A stretch of 64,000 bases of DNA from Streptomyces roseus (GCF_001044425.1 NZ_LFML01000068.1:116771-180770), one strand, 5' to 3'; positions 34,226 through 43,386 are shown, counted from the first letter of the stretch. Notes: generated by a model not told the origin, from the letters alone. Translations and numbers: made by a program.

Positions 34226-35011
34226 GTGTTCGGACGTCGCAAGAAGAACGACTCCGCCAAGGACGGCGGCGCGGCCGAGCAGGTCGTGGACGGCGTGGCG
34301 GGCGATGAGCAGGACGGCGGCGAGGAGCTCGGCACCGAGTCCGCGCCCCGCAGGGTGAACCTGCCGCCGGCCCCGCGGCCCGACGGCCCGTGGGACGTCT
34401 CCGAGGTGCCCGGCGCACCCGAGGAGGGTCGCGTGGACCTCGGCGGCATTCTCGTACCGGGTGTCGAGGGCATGGAGCTGCGCGTCGAGGTGGCCGGTGA
34501 CGCGATCGTCGCCGCGACGGTCGTCCTCGGCGACAGCGCCGTACAGCTGCAGGCCTTCGCGGCGCCCAAGAAGGAAGGCATCTGGGGCGAGGTCCGCGAG
34601 GAGATCGCCACGGGCATCACCCAGCAGGGCGGCATCATCGACGAGGTCGAGGGTCCGCTGGGCTGGGAGCTGCGCGCCCAGGTGCCCGTACCGATGCCCG
34701 ACGGCCAGACCGGTGCCCAGCTGGTCCGCTTCGTCGGCGTCGACGGCCCGCGCTGGTTCCTGCGCGGCGTCATCTCCGGCCAGGGCGCCGTGCGCCCCGA
34801 GTCGGCGGGCGTGCTGGAGCAGATCTTCCGCGAGACCGTCATCGTGCGCGGCGACGGCCCGATGGCTCCGCGCGACCCGATCGTGCTGAAGCTGCCGAAC
34901 GACGCCCAGATGGTGCCGGACGGCGTGCAGACCGACGACCAGGAGGGCTCGCGCTTCTCCGGCGGCATGGGTCAGCTGGAACAGGGTCCGACGATCACCG
35001 AGGTCCGCTGA
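34226..35011 (+). CDS. DUF3710 family protein
   Basis: 261-residue actinobacterial protein of unknown function. A basic start MFGRRKKNDS is followed by a charged linker (about 10-75) and a conserved globular domain (DLGGILVPGVEGMELRVEV through RGDGPMAPRDPIVLKLP). GTG 34226 has GGAAGGA 7 nt upstream, inside the end of dut, so it belongs to the thioesterase-dut operon. It has no membrane segment. The operon ends at the hairpin 35049-35080. Confidence 0.87.
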   Translation: MFGRRKKNDSAKDGGAAEQVVDGVAGDEQDGGEELGTESAPRRVNLPPAPRPDGPWDVSEVPGAPEEGRVDLGGILVPGVEGMELRVEVAGDAIVAATVVLGDSAVQLQAFAAPKKEGIWGEVREEIATGITQQGGIIDEVEGPLGWELRAQVPVPMPDGQTGAQLVRFVGVDGPRWFLRGVISGQGAVRPESAGVLEQIFRETVIVRGDGPMAPRDPIVLKLPNDAQMVPDGVQTDDQEGSRFSGGMGQLEQGPTITEVR

Positions 35012-35048
35012 CCGACGCCGAGCGGGCACCGACCGACCGTTTCCGGCC

Positions 35049-35080
35049 GCGGGCCGTACTCCTTCGGGGGTACGGCCCGC
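35049..35080 (+). terminator. Terminator of the dut operon
   Basis: Perfect 11-bp stem GCGGGCCGTAC/GTACGGCCCGC (35049-35059 with 35070-35080) and a 10-nt loop, upstream of kdpD. Confidence 0.75.
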
Positions 35081-35173
35081 TGCCGTACCCCGGCGGCGTC
35101 AGGGATCCGTATGGATGGCCGGGCAGCGGGGAAAAGGTGCGTGATCGGCACAAACGTCCCGGAGAATGGGCCC

Positions 35174-37867
35174 ATGGGACGCGGCAAGCTACGGATCTAC
35201 CTCGGCGCGGCACCCGGTGTGGGCAAGACGTACGCGATGCTGTCCGAGGCCCACCGCCGGGTGGAGCGGGGCTCCGACTGCGCCGTCGGCTTCGTCGAGC
35301 ACCACGGGCGGCCGCGGACCGAGGTGATGCTGCACGGGCTGGAACAGATCCCGCGCCGGCAGCTCCCGTACCGGGGCGCCCAGTTCACCGAGATGGACGT
35401 GGACGCCGTACTGGCGCGCCGGCCCGCGGTCGCGCTGGTGGACGAGCTCGCCCACACCAACGTCCCCGGCTCGCGCAACGCCAAGCGCTGGCAGGACGTG
35501 GAGGAGCTGCTGCGGGCGGGCATCGACGTGGTGTCCACCGTCAACATCCAGCACCTGGAGTCGCTCGGCGACGTGGTGGAGTCCATCACCGGGGTGCGGC
35601 AGCGGGAGACCGTGCCGGACGAGGTGGTGCGGCGGGCCGATCAGATCGAGCTCGTCGACATGTCCCCGCAGGCGCTGCGCCGGCGGATGGCGCACGGGAA
35701 CATCTACCAGCCCGACAAGGTCGACGCGGCCCTGTCCAACTACTTCCGGCCCGGCAACCTCACCGCCCTGCGCGAGCTGGCGCTGCTGTGGGTCGCCGAC
35801 CGGGCCGACGAATACCTCCAGCAGTACCGGGGCGAGCACGGCATCCGCTCGACCTGGCAGGCCCGCGAGCGGATCGTCGTCGGGCTGACGGGCGGCCCCG
35901 AGGGCCGCACCCTCATCCGCCGCGCCTCCCGGATGGCCGCCAAGGGCTCGGGCAGCGAGATCCTCGCCGTCTACATCGCCCGCAGCGACGGGCTGACCGC
36001 GGCCTCACCGAAGGAGCTCGCGCTCCAGCGGACGCTGGTCGAAGATCTTGGCGGAACGTTTCACCACGTCATCGGCGACAACATTCCCGACGCGCTGCTC
36101 GCCTTCGCCCGAGGGGTCAACGCCACCCAGATCGTGCTCGGCTCCAGCCGCCGCAAGGCCTGGCAGTACGTGTTCGGCCCCGGCGTCGGGGCCACGGTGG
36201 CCCGCGACTCGGGCCCCGACCTCGACGTGCACATCGTCACGCACGAGGAGGTCGCCCGGGGCCGCGGCCTGCCGGTGGTCCGCTCCGCGGCCCGGCTCGG
36301 CCGCCCCCGGATCGTCGCCGGCTGGATCGTCGGGATCCTCCTGCCCGCCTTGCTGGCCGTCCTGCTCACGCACGTGAGCGCCGATCCCGGCCTCGCCAAC
36401 GAGATGCTGCTCTTCCTCTCGCTGACCGTGGCCGCCGCCCTGCTCGGCGGGCTCTGGCCGGCGCTGGCCTCCGCCGCGTTCGGCTCGCTCCTGCTGAACT
36501 ACTTCTTCGCCCCGCCCGTCCACCGGTTCACCGTCTCCGACCCGAAGAACATCGTGGCCATCGCCGTCTTCTTCGGGGTGGCGGTCTCCGTGGCCTCCGT
36601 GGTCGACCTCGCCGCCCGGCGCACCCACCAGGCCGCCCGGCTGCGCGCCGAGTCCGAGATCCTCTCCTTCCTGGCCGGCAGCGTGCTCCGCGGCGAGACC
36701 ACGCTGGACGCGCTGCTGGAGCGCGTGCGCGAGACCTTCGCCATGGAGTCCGTGGCCCTGCTGGAGCGCACGAGCGACGTCGACCCCTGGCGGCGGGCGG
36801 GCAGCGTCGGCCCGCATCCGGTCGGCCGCCCCGAGGAGGCCGATGTGGACATGCCCATCGGGGACGACATGGCGCTGGCCCTCTCCGGCCGCGTGCTGCC
36901 CGCCGAGGACCGGCGCGTGCTCGGCGCCTTCGCCGCGCAGGCCGCCGTGGTCCTGGACCGGCAGCGGCTGGTCGGGGAGGCCGAGGAGGCCCGCCGGCTG
37001 GCGGAGGGCAACCGGATCCGGACCGCGCTGCTGGCCGCCGTCAGCCATGACCTCCGTACGCCGCTGGCCTCCATCAAGGCCTCCGTGTCCTCCCTGCGCT
37101 CCGACGACGTGGACTGGTCGCAGGAGGACCGGGCCGAGCTCCTCGAAGGCATCGAGGACGGCGCCGACCGGCTCGACCACCTCGTGGGCAACCTGCTCGA
37201 CATGTCCCGGCTGCAGACCGGCACCGTGACCCCGCTGATCCGGGAGATCGACCTCGACGAGGTCGTTCCGATGGCGCTGGGCGGCGTACCGGAGGACAGC
37301 GTGCTCCTGGACGTTCCGGAGACCCTGCCCATGGTGGCGGTGGACCCCGGGCTGCTGGAGCGGAGCGTTGCCAACGTGGTGGAGAACGCCGTCAAGTACA
37401 GCCCGACCGGCCAGCGGGTGCTGGTCCGGGCGAGCCACCTGGGCGACCGGGTCGAGGTACGCGTCGTGGACCGGGGGCCGGGAGTGCCCGACGAGGCCAA
37501 GGACCGGATATTCGCCCCCTTCCAGCGGCACGGGGACGCTCCGCGCGGCGCCGGGGTCGGCCTCGGCCTCGCGGTGGCCCGCGGCTTCGCCGAGGCGATG
37601 GACGGAACCCTCGCCGCCGAGGACACCCCCGGCGGCGGACTGACCATGGTGCTGACCCTGCGCGCGGCGACGCGCGACAGCGGACCGGAGCGCGCCGCGC
37701 CGGACGGCAGCGGACCGGAGCGCGCCGCGCCGGACGGCAGCGGACCGGAACGCGCCGCGCCGGACGACGGCGTACCCGTCGGCGCCGACGACGGCCTATC
37801 CTCCGGCGGCGCCGATCCCGACCCAGCCGATCCCGACCCCGTACGACAGAAAGCAGGACCTCAATGA
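35174..37867 (+). CDS. kdpD: KdpD potassium/turgor sensor histidine kinase
   Basis: 897-residue kinase. The KdpD N-terminal domain carries Walker A GAAPGVGKT and Walker B VDELAHTN. A USP-like domain spans about 245-360, four TM helices about 380-490, and a GAF domain about 505-610. The HisKA His625 is in AVSHDLRTPL, followed by HATPase. In other species the USP domain binds c-di-AMP. The last ~70 residues are an unusual tail with three 10-residue repeats (SGPERAAPDG) encoded by 30-bp direct repeats. GAGAAT at 35162-35167, 6 nt before ATG, suggests leaderless transcription. No kdpFABC genes are nearby. Confidence 0.93.
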   Translation: MGRGKLRIYLGAAPGVGKTYAMLSEAHRRVERGSDCAVGFVEHHGRPRTEVMLHGLEQIPRRQLPYRGAQFTEMDVDAVLARRPAVALVDELAHTNVPGSRNAKRWQDVEELLRAGIDVVSTVNIQHLESLGDVVESITGVRQRETVPDEVVRRADQIELVDMSPQALRRRMAHGNIYQPDKVDAALSNYFRPGNLTALRELALLWVADRADEYLQQYRGEHGIRSTWQARERIVVGLTGGPEGRTLIRRASRMAAKGSGSEILAVYIARSDGLTAASPKELALQRTLVEDLGGTFHHVIGDNIPDALLAFARGVNATQIVLGSSRRKAWQYVFGPGVGATVARDSGPDLDVHIVTHEEVARGRGLPVVRSAARLGRPRIVAGWIVGILLPALLAVLLTHVSADPGLANEMLLFLSLTVAAALLGGLWPALASAAFGSLLLNYFFAPPVHRFTVSDPKNIVAIAVFFGVAVSVASVVDLAARRTHQAARLRAESEILSFLAGSVLRGETTLDALLERVRETFAMESVALLERTSDVDPWRRAGSVGPHPVGRPEEADVDMPIGDDMALALSGRVLPAEDRRVLGAFAAQAAVVLDRQRLVGEAEEARRLAEGNRIRTALLAAVSHDLRTPLASIKASVSSLRSDDVDWSQEDRAELLEGIEDGADRLDHLVGNLLDMSRLQTGTVTPLIREIDLDEVVPMALGGVPEDSVLLDVPETLPMVAVDPGLLERSVANVVENAVKYSPTGQRVLVRASHLGDRVEVRVVDRGPGVPDEAKDRIFAPFQRHGDAPRGAGVGLGLAVARGFAEAMDGTLAAEDTPGGGLTMVLTLRAATRDSGPERAAPDGSGPERAAPDGSGPERAAPDDGVPVGADDGLSSGGADPDPADPDPVRQKAGPQ
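37681..37767 (+). repeat. Three tandem 30-bp direct repeats in the 3' end of kdpD
   Basis: Units 37681-37710 and 37711-37740 are identical; the third (37741-37767, partial) differs at one base. They encode SGPERAAPDG in frame, so copy number can vary without breaking kdpD. This suggests slipped-strand or recombinational expansion. Confidence 0.9.
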
Positions 37868-38550
37868 CCCGGGTGCTCGTGGTGGACGACGAGCCGCAGA
37901 TCGTCCGAGCCCTCGTGATCAACCTGAAGGCGCGCAAGTACGAGGTCGACGCCGCGGCGGACGGGGCCCAGGCCCTGGAGCTCGCGGCCGCCCGCCACCC
38001 CGACGTGGTCGTCCTCGACCTGGGCCTGCCCGACATGGACGGCGTCGAGGTGATCAAGGGCCTGCGCGGCTGGACCCGGGTGCCGATCCTGGTCCTCTCG
38101 GCCCGGCACAGCTCCGACGAGAAGGTCGAGGCCCTGGACGCCGGGGCCGACGACTACGTCACCAAGCCGTTCGGCATGGACGAGCTGCTGGCGCGGCTGC
38201 GCGCGGCCGTCCGCCGGGCCGAGCCGGCAGCCGGCTCCGGTGAGGACGAGGTGATCGTGGAGACCGACGGCTTCACGGTGGACCTGGCCGCCAAGAAGGC
38301 CGTGCGCGAGGGACGCGACGTACGGCTCACGCCCACCGAGTGGCACCTCCTGGAGGTGCTGGTCCGCAACGGCGGCAAGCTGGTCAGCCAGAGGCAGCTC
38401 CTCCAGGAGGTCTGGGGTCCCTCGTACGGCACCGAGACCAACTACCTGCGGGTCTACATGGCCCAGCTGCGGCGCAAGCTGGAGGCGGACCCCTCCCATC
38501 CGCGGCACTTCATCACCGAACCGGGCATGGGATACCGCTTCGAGCGGTAG
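37864..38550 (+). CDS. kdpE: KdpE response regulator
   Basis: 228-residue OmpR-family regulator. Receiver Asp52 is in VVVLDLGLPDMDG, the Lys switch in YVTKPF, and the C-terminal winged helix ends ITEPGMGYRFER. The ATG overlaps kdpD's stop (ATGA), giving translational coupling. Expected to activate potassium-uptake genes when phosphorylated by KdpD; the target kdpFABC operon must lie elsewhere. Confidence 0.94.
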   Translation: MTRVLVVDDEPQIVRALVINLKARKYEVDAAADGAQALELAAARHPDVVVLDLGLPDMDGVEVIKGLRGWTRVPILVLSARHSSDEKVEALDAGADDYVTKPFGMDELLARLRAAVRRAEPAAGSGEDEVIVETDGFTVDLAAKKAVREGRDVRLTPTEWHLLEVLVRNGGKLVSQRQLLQEVWGPSYGTETNYLRVYMAQLRRKLEADPSHPRHFITEPGMGYRFER

Positions 38551-38574
38551 CGGCGGCGCCGGTACGCTTCCTGT

Positions 38575-38994
38575 ATGAGTGCTGAACCGCGTCCCGAGAA
38601 GTCCGTCAAGCCGGTCAGGCCGGCGGGCCGGTTCCGGAGGATGATAGAGCGGCTGTCCACCTCGCAGGAGGACCTGCATTCGGCGGAGCTGCAGGAGGAC
38701 GCAGAAGCCGCCGGGTGCACGCGGATCTGCGACTGCCACGACCGCCAGATAGTCAAGGTGACGGGAACGCTGCGCACCGTCACCCTCCGCCCCCGCGCCG
38801 GGGTGCCCGCCCTGGAGGCGGAGCTCTTCGACGGCTCCGCGGCATTGGACGTGGTCTGGCTCGGGCGTCGCTCGATCGTGGGAATCGAACCGGGGCGGCG
38901 CATGATCGCCTCGGGGCGGATCTCGATGAGCCACGGCCGCCGGGTCCTCTTCAACCCGAAGTACGAACTCCGACCGCTCGGACAGGAGCAGTAG
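38575..38994 (+). CDS. OB-fold nucleic-acid-binding protein
   Basis: 139 residues with a predicted OB-fold (about 55-135: VKVTGTLRTVTLRPRAGVPALEAELFDGSAALDVVWLGRRS) of the tRNA-anticodon/RecG-wedge type. The N-terminus is basic, and a CTRICDCHD cysteine cluster precedes the fold. Role unknown. TACGCT at 38563-38568 lies 6 nt before ATG 38575, so it may have its own leaderless promoter within the kdpE-DUF3159 run. It is followed by the DUF3159 gene after 3 bp. Confidence 0.8.
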   Translation: MSAEPRPEKSVKPVRPAGRFRRMIERLSTSQEDLHSAELQEDAEAAGCTRICDCHDRQIVKVTGTLRTVTLRPRAGVPALEAELFDGSAALDVVWLGRRSIVGIEPGRRMIASGRISMSHGRRVLFNPKYELRPLGQEQ

Positions 38995-38997
38995 CCG

Positions 38998-39723
38998 GTG
39001 ACGTCACTCGACAAACCGATCACCCCGGATCCCGCGGGCGAACCGTCCGCGGACCAGAAGGCCGTGACGCAGGCGGCGCTCTTCGACGCGTTCGGAGGCG
39101 TCCGCGGCACCGTGGAGACGATGCTCCCCGGGCTCCTCTTCGTGATGATCTATACGGTCAACAAGGACGTGAAGATGTCCGCGATCGCGGCGGGGGCGGT
39201 CGCCGTCCTGCTCGTGATCGTGCGCCTGCTGCGCAAGGACACCGTCAAGCACGCGTTCAGCGGGGTCTTCGGCGTGGGCGTCGGCGTGGCCTTCGCCCTG
39301 TTCACGGGCACCGCGAAGGGCTTCTACCTGCCCGGCATGATCTACGGCGCCGGGCTGGGCGTGGCCTTCACGCTCTCCGCGCTCGTGGGATTCCCGCTGC
39401 TGGGCGTGATCCTGGGACCGGTCTTCAAGGAGAACCTGTCCTGGCGGACGCGCAATCCCGGGCGGAAGAAGGCGTACACCAAGGCCAGCCTGGCCTGGGG
39501 GCTCATCTTCCTCGCGAAGTACGCGATCCTCTTCCCGCTGTACTGGTGGGGTGACGCGACCCAGCTGGGCTGGGTGCTGATCGCGCTGAAGCTGCCGCCG
39601 ATGGTGCTCGCGGTGTACTTCACGTGGGTCTTCCTGGCCAAGGCCCCGCCCCCGATCGACGTGATCGCGGAGTGGGAGGCCGAGGAGGCCGCGGAGAAGG
39701 CCCGCAAGGCCGGGACCCCGTAG
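38998..39723 (+). CDS. DUF3159 integral membrane protein
   Basis: 241 residues with about six TM helices (for example LLFVMIYTVNKDVKMSAIAA, AVAVLLVIVRLL, VFGVGVGVAFALFTGTAKG) and charged cytoplasmic ends. This actinobacterial family is of unknown function and distantly similar to intracellular septation protein A-type proteins. GTG 38998 is 3 bp after the OB-fold gene. Placement next to KdpDE, TrkA proteins and a KimA-like importer hints at ion homeostasis (inference). A very strong terminator follows. Confidence 0.85.
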   Translation: MTSLDKPITPDPAGEPSADQKAVTQAALFDAFGGVRGTVETMLPGLLFVMIYTVNKDVKMSAIAAGAVAVLLVIVRLLRKDTVKHAFSGVFGVGVGVAFALFTGTAKGFYLPGMIYGAGLGVAFTLSALVGFPLLGVILGPVFKENLSWRTRNPGRKKAYTKASLAWGLIFLAKYAILFPLYWWGDATQLGWVLIALKLPPMVLAVYFTWVFLAKAPPPIDVIAEWEAEEAAEKARKAGTP

Positions 39724-39738
39724 GGCCGGCGGGGCCGT

Positions 39739-39788
39739 GCACGAGGGAGGGGCGGGCAGCCGACCGGCTGCCCGCCCCTCCCTCGTGC
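39739..39788. terminator. Very strong bidirectional terminator
   Basis: Perfect 24-bp stem (39739-39762 with 39765-39788) with a 2-base centre, between the convergent DUF3159 and TrkA genes. Confidence 0.9.
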
Positions 39789-39800
39789 GTACGGGCCCCG

Positions 39801-40463
39801 TCAGTGACGGGCCTGGAGGAGGTCCTCCAGCTGCTCCTCACGGGCCTGGGCGGCCACGAAGAGGAGTTCGTCGCCGGGCTCCAGGGTCTCCTCGGCGTGC
39901 GGGGTGAGGACCCGGTTGCCGCGGATGATCGTGACCAGCGAGGTGTCCTCGGGCCAGCTGATCTCGCTGATCTGGGTGCCGGCGACCGAGGAGTCGGCGG
40001 GCAGGGTCAGCTCGACGAGGTTGGCGTCGCCGTGGCTGAAGCGCAGCAGCCGTACCAGGTCGCCGACGCTGACGGCCTCCTCGACCAGGGCCGACATCAG
40101 GCGCGGAGTGGAGACCGCCACGTCCACGCCCCAGGACTCGTTGAAGAGCCACTCGTTCTTCGGGTTGTTGACCCGCGCCACGACCCGGGGCACCCCGTAC
40201 TCGGTCTTGGCCAGCAGGGAGACGACCAGGTTGACCTTGTCGTCGCCCGTGGCGGCGATGACGACGTTGCAGCGCTGCAACGCGGCCTCGTCGAGCGAGG
40301 TGATCTCGCAGGCGTCGGCCAGCAGCCACTCGGCCTGCGGCACCCGCTCCACGGAGATGGCGGTCGGCGCCTTGTCGACGAGGAGCACCTCGTGCCCGTT
40401 CTCCAGCAGCTCACCCGCGATGGAGCGGCCCACCGCGCCGGCTCCGGCGATCGCGACCCTCAT
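39801..40463 (-). CDS. TrkA/RCK potassium-uptake regulatory protein (CeoC-like)
   Basis: 220-residue cytoplasmic RCK protein. The Rossmann NAD-binding N-domain (GAGAVGRSIAGELLENG) is at residues 7-23, and an RCK_C ligand domain occupies about 140-215. RCK_C domains bind c-di-AMP in several Gram-positives. The ATG overlaps the stop of the upstream trkA paralogue by 4 bp. Family knowledge: paired actinobacterial TrkA proteins (CeoB/CeoC) gate a potassium transporter; no TrkH/KtrB-type pore gene is in the window. Confidence 0.9.
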   Translation of the reverse strand: MRVAIAGAGAVGRSIAGELLENGHEVLLVDKAPTAISVERVPQAEWLLADACEITSLDEAALQRCNVVIAATGDDKVNLVVSLLAKTEYGVPRVVARVNNPKNEWLFNESWGVDVAVSTPRLMSALVEEAVSVGDLVRLLRFSHGDANLVELTLPADSSVAGTQISEISWPEDTSLVTIIRGNRVLTPHAEETLEPGDELLFVAAQAREEQLEDLLQARH

Positions 40464-41128
40464 GCGTGTGCCTCCTCGGGGCCCTCGGCGAAGGACGCCT
40501 CGACCTTGTCGATCTCGTCCGTACGCATCATCACGTGGACGAGGTCGCCCTCCTGCAGCACCGTCTGGGAGGTCGGCAGCATCGCCTCGCCCAGTCGGGT
40601 GAGGAACGCCACGCGGACGCCGGTCTCCTCCTGGAGCTTGCTCACCTTGTGCCCGATCCAGGCGGCGGAGGTGTGCACCTCGGCGAGCTGGACCCCGCCG
40701 CTCGGGTCGCGCCACAGCGGCTCGGCCCCGGACGGCAGCAGCCGGCGCAGCATCTGGTCGGCGGTCCACCGCACGGTCGCGACGGTCGGGATGCCCAGGC
40801 GCTGGTAGACCTCGGCGCGCTTGGGGTCGTAGATGCGGGCGGCGACGTTCTCGACACCGAACATCTCGCGCGCCACGCGGGCGGCGATGATGTTGGAATT
40901 GTCACCACTGCTGACCGCGGCGAAGGCGCCCGCTTCCTCGATCCCGGCCTCGCGCAGCGTGTCCTGGTCGAAGCCGACCCCGGTGACGCGGCGCCCGCCG
41001 AATCCGGCTCCCAGCCGGCGGAATGCGGTGGGGTCCTGGTCGACGACAGCGACCGTATGCCCCTGCTGTTCCAAGGTCTGCGCGAGGGCGGAGCCCACTC
41101 TTCCGCAGCCCATAATGACGATGTGCAC
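40460..41128 (-). CDS. TrkA/RCK potassium-uptake regulatory protein (CeoB-like)
   Basis: 222-residue RCK protein. The NAD-binding motif GCGRVGSALAQTLEQQG is at residues 7-23, with acidic Asp in AVVDQD, and RCK_C spans about 140-215. GTG 41128 has GGAAGGA about 7 nt upstream. First gene of a two-gene operon with its paralogue, with a 4-bp overlap. Divergent from the KimA-like transporter across 209 bp, which makes that protein or a distant Trk channel the likely client (inference). Confidence 0.9.
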   Translation of the reverse strand: MHIVIMGCGRVGSALAQTLEQQGHTVAVVDQDPTAFRRLGAGFGGRRVTGVGFDQDTLREAGIEEAGAFAAVSSGDNSNIIAARVAREMFGVENVAARIYDPKRAEVYQRLGIPTVATVRWTADQMLRRLLPSGAEPLWRDPSGGVQLAEVHTSAAWIGHKVSKLQEETGVRVAFLTRLGEAMLPTSQTVLQEGDLVHVMMRTDEIDKVEASFAEGPEEAHA

Positions 41129-41337
41129 GGCCGTCCTTCCGGCTGTCAGCGCTCGCTGGTTCCCAGCCTCATTGCATGCTCTGGCTTCACAGGGTCTCAG
41201 ACCACGGCCCAAGCTACACACGGGCGGTCCCCCATGTGGCCTTTGCCGTCCACGCAGGGTCTCAATGCGGGTGTCATTGCCCTGTAACAGGGGTGTGGGG
41301 TTCGTCAGGCCGATTTCGAACGCTTACGATCCTCTGC

Positions 41338-43386
41338 GTGTCCAAACTGACCGACGTGCCCAAACGGATCCTGATCGGCCGGGCGCTGCGCAGCGACCGC
41401 CTCGGGGAAACGCTCCTCCCCAAGCGGATCGCCCTGCCCGTGTTCGCATCCGACCCGCTCTCCTCGGTGGCATATGCCCCTGGCGAGGTCCTGCTGGTCC
41501 TGTCGATCGCCGGCGTCTCGGCCTACCACTTCAGCCCCTGGATCGCCCTCGCGGTCGTCGTGCTGATGTTCACCGTGGTCGCCTCCTACCGCCAGAACGT
41601 CCACGCGTACCCGAGCGGCGGCGGCGACTACGAGGTCGCCAACACCAACCTCGGGCCGAAGGCCGGACTCACCGTCGCGAGCGCGCTGCTCGTCGACTAT
41701 GTCCTGACCGTCGCCGTGTCGATCTCCTCCGGCGTCGAGAACCTCGGCTCCGCCGTGGACTTCGTCATCGAGCACAAGGTGCTCTCCGCGGTGATCATGA
41801 TTCTGCTGCTCACGCTGATGAATCTGCGCGGCGTGAAGGAATCCGGGAAGCTCTTCGCCATTCCGACGTACGTGTTCGTCGGAGCCGTCTTCGTGATGAT
41901 CGCCTGGGGCGCCTGGCGCGGCCTCGTCGCGGGCGACACCATGCAGGCCCCGACGGCCCATTTGGAGATCAAGGCCGAGCACCAGGGGCTGGCCGGCTTC
42001 GCGCTGGTCTTCCTGCTGCTGAGAGCTTTCTCCTCCGGCTGTGCCGCGCTGACCGGCGTCGAGGCGATCAGCAACGGCGTCCCCGCCTTCCGCAAGCCCA
42101 AGAGCAAGAACGCCGCCTCCACGCTCGCCCTGATGGGCGCCCTGGCGGTCACCATGTTCTGCGGGATCATCGGCCTGGCCATGGCCACCAACGTGCGGAT
42201 GGCCGAGGCCCCCGCGACGAACCTGCTGGACAACGGCGTCCCCGTCGGCCCCGACTTCGTCCAGCACCCGGTGATCTCCCAGGTGGCCGAGGCCGTCTTC
42301 GGCAACGGCAGCTTCCTGTTCATCGTGCTGGCGACCGCCACCGCGCTCGTCCTGTTCCTGGCCGCGAACACCGCGTACAACGGCTTCCCGCTGCTCGGCT
42401 CGATCCTCGCGCAGGACCGCTACCTGCCGCGTCAGCTGCACACCCGCGGTGACCGGCTCGCCTTCTCGAACGGCATCGTGCTGCTCGCCGGCGCGGCCAT
42501 CCTGCTCGTGTGGATCTACGACGCCGACTCCACCAAGCTGATCCAGCTCTACATCGTCGGCGTGTTCGTCTCCTTCACGCTCAGCCAGATCGGCATGGTC
42601 CGGCACTGGAACCGCCACCTGCGGACCGAGAAGGACCAGGCCGCACGGCGCCGGATGCACCGCTCCCGGGCCATCAACACCTTCGGCGCGCTCTTCACCG
42701 GCCTGGTGCTGGTCGTCGTCCTCGCCACCAAGTTCACGCACGGCGCCTGGGTCGCCCTGCTGGGCATGGTGATCTTCTACGGCACGATGACCGCGATCCG
42801 CAAGCACTACGACCGCGTCGCCGCCGAGATCGCCGCCGCCGAGGGCCCCAGCGACGACAGCGTGCGGCCCTCCCGGGTCCACTCCATCGTCCTGGTCTCC
42901 AAGGTGCACAAGCCCACCCTGCGCGCCCTGGCCTTCGCCAAGCTGACCCGCTCCGACACCCTGGAGGCGCTCAGCATCAGCGTCGACCCGGCCGAGACGA
43001 AGGCGCTGAAGGAGGAGTGGGAGCGGCGCGGGATCAACGTACCGCTCAAGATCCTCGACTCCCCGTACCGCGAGATCACCCGCCCCGTGGTCGAGTACGT
43101 GAAGGGCCTGCGCAGCGAGAACCCGCGCGACGCCGTCAGCGTGTACATCCCGGAGTACGTCGTCGGGCGCTGGTACGAGCACCTGCTGCACAACCAGAGC
43201 GCGCTGCGGCTCAAGGGTCGCCTGCTGTTCACCCCCGGCGTCATGGTCACCTCGGTGCCCTACCAGCTGGAGTCCTCGGAGCTCGCGAAGCGGCGGGCGA
43301 AGAAGCGCCAGGAGTGGAACGCCCCGGGTGCGGTGCGCCGCGGACCGGTGGACACCCCGCGGTCGAAGGACCGCGCGGGCAAGTAG
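41338..43386 (+). CDS. KimA-type potassium importer (APC superfamily)
   Basis: 682 residues with about 12 TM helices to ~480 and a soluble C-terminal domain. Signature blocks match B. subtilis KimA: SDPLSSVAYAPGE, YPSGGGDYEVANTNLG, FSSGCAALTGVEAISNGVPAF and the C-terminal HNQSALRLKGRLLF. KimA is a proton-coupled K+ importer inhibited by c-di-AMP. Generic annotations would call it an APC amino-acid permease. In Firmicutes kimA is riboswitch-controlled; here GTG 41338 is 7 nt after TACGAT (41325-41330), so the transcript seems leaderless and no riboswitch is present. The divergent trkA pair supports a potassium role. Confidence 0.85.
   Translation: MSKLTDVPKRILIGRALRSDRLGETLLPKRIALPVFASDPLSSVAYAPGEVLLVLSIAGVSAYHFSPWIALAVVVLMFTVVASYRQNVHAYPSGGGDYEVANTNLGPKAGLTVASALLVDYVLTVAVSISSGVENLGSAVDFVIEHKVLSAVIMILLLTLMNLRGVKESGKLFAIPTYVFVGAVFVMIAWGAWRGLVAGDTMQAPTAHLEIKAEHQGLAGFALVFLLLRAFSSGCAALTGVEAISNGVPAFRKPKSKNAASTLALMGALAVTMFCGIIGLAMATNVRMAEAPATNLLDNGVPVGPDFVQHPVISQVAEAVFGNGSFLFIVLATATALVLFLAANTAYNGFPLLGSILAQDRYLPRQLHTRGDRLAFSNGIVLLAGAAILLVWIYDADSTKLIQLYIVGVFVSFTLSQIGMVRHWNRHLRTEKDQAARRRMHRSRAINTFGALFTGLVLVVVLATKFTHGAWVALLGMVIFYGTMTAIRKHYDRVAAEIAAAEGPSDDSVRPSRVHSIVLVSKVHKPTLRALAFAKLTRSDTLEALSISVDPAETKALKEEWERRGINVPLKILDSPYREITRPVVEYVKGLRSENPRDAVSVYIPEYVVGRWYEHLLHNQSALRLKGRLLFTPGVMVTSVPYQLESSELAKRRAKKRQEWNAPGAVRRGPVDTPRSKDRAGK

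Noticed and set aside
37681..37767. The 30-bp repeats as a CRISPR-like array
   Set aside because: The repeats are contiguous with no spacers and lie in frame within kdpD.
41129..41337. A second c-di-AMP riboswitch upstream of the KimA-type gene, as in Firmicutes
   Set aside because: None of the conserved ydaO-class segments is present and a -10-like TACGAT 7 nt before the start leaves no leader RNA.
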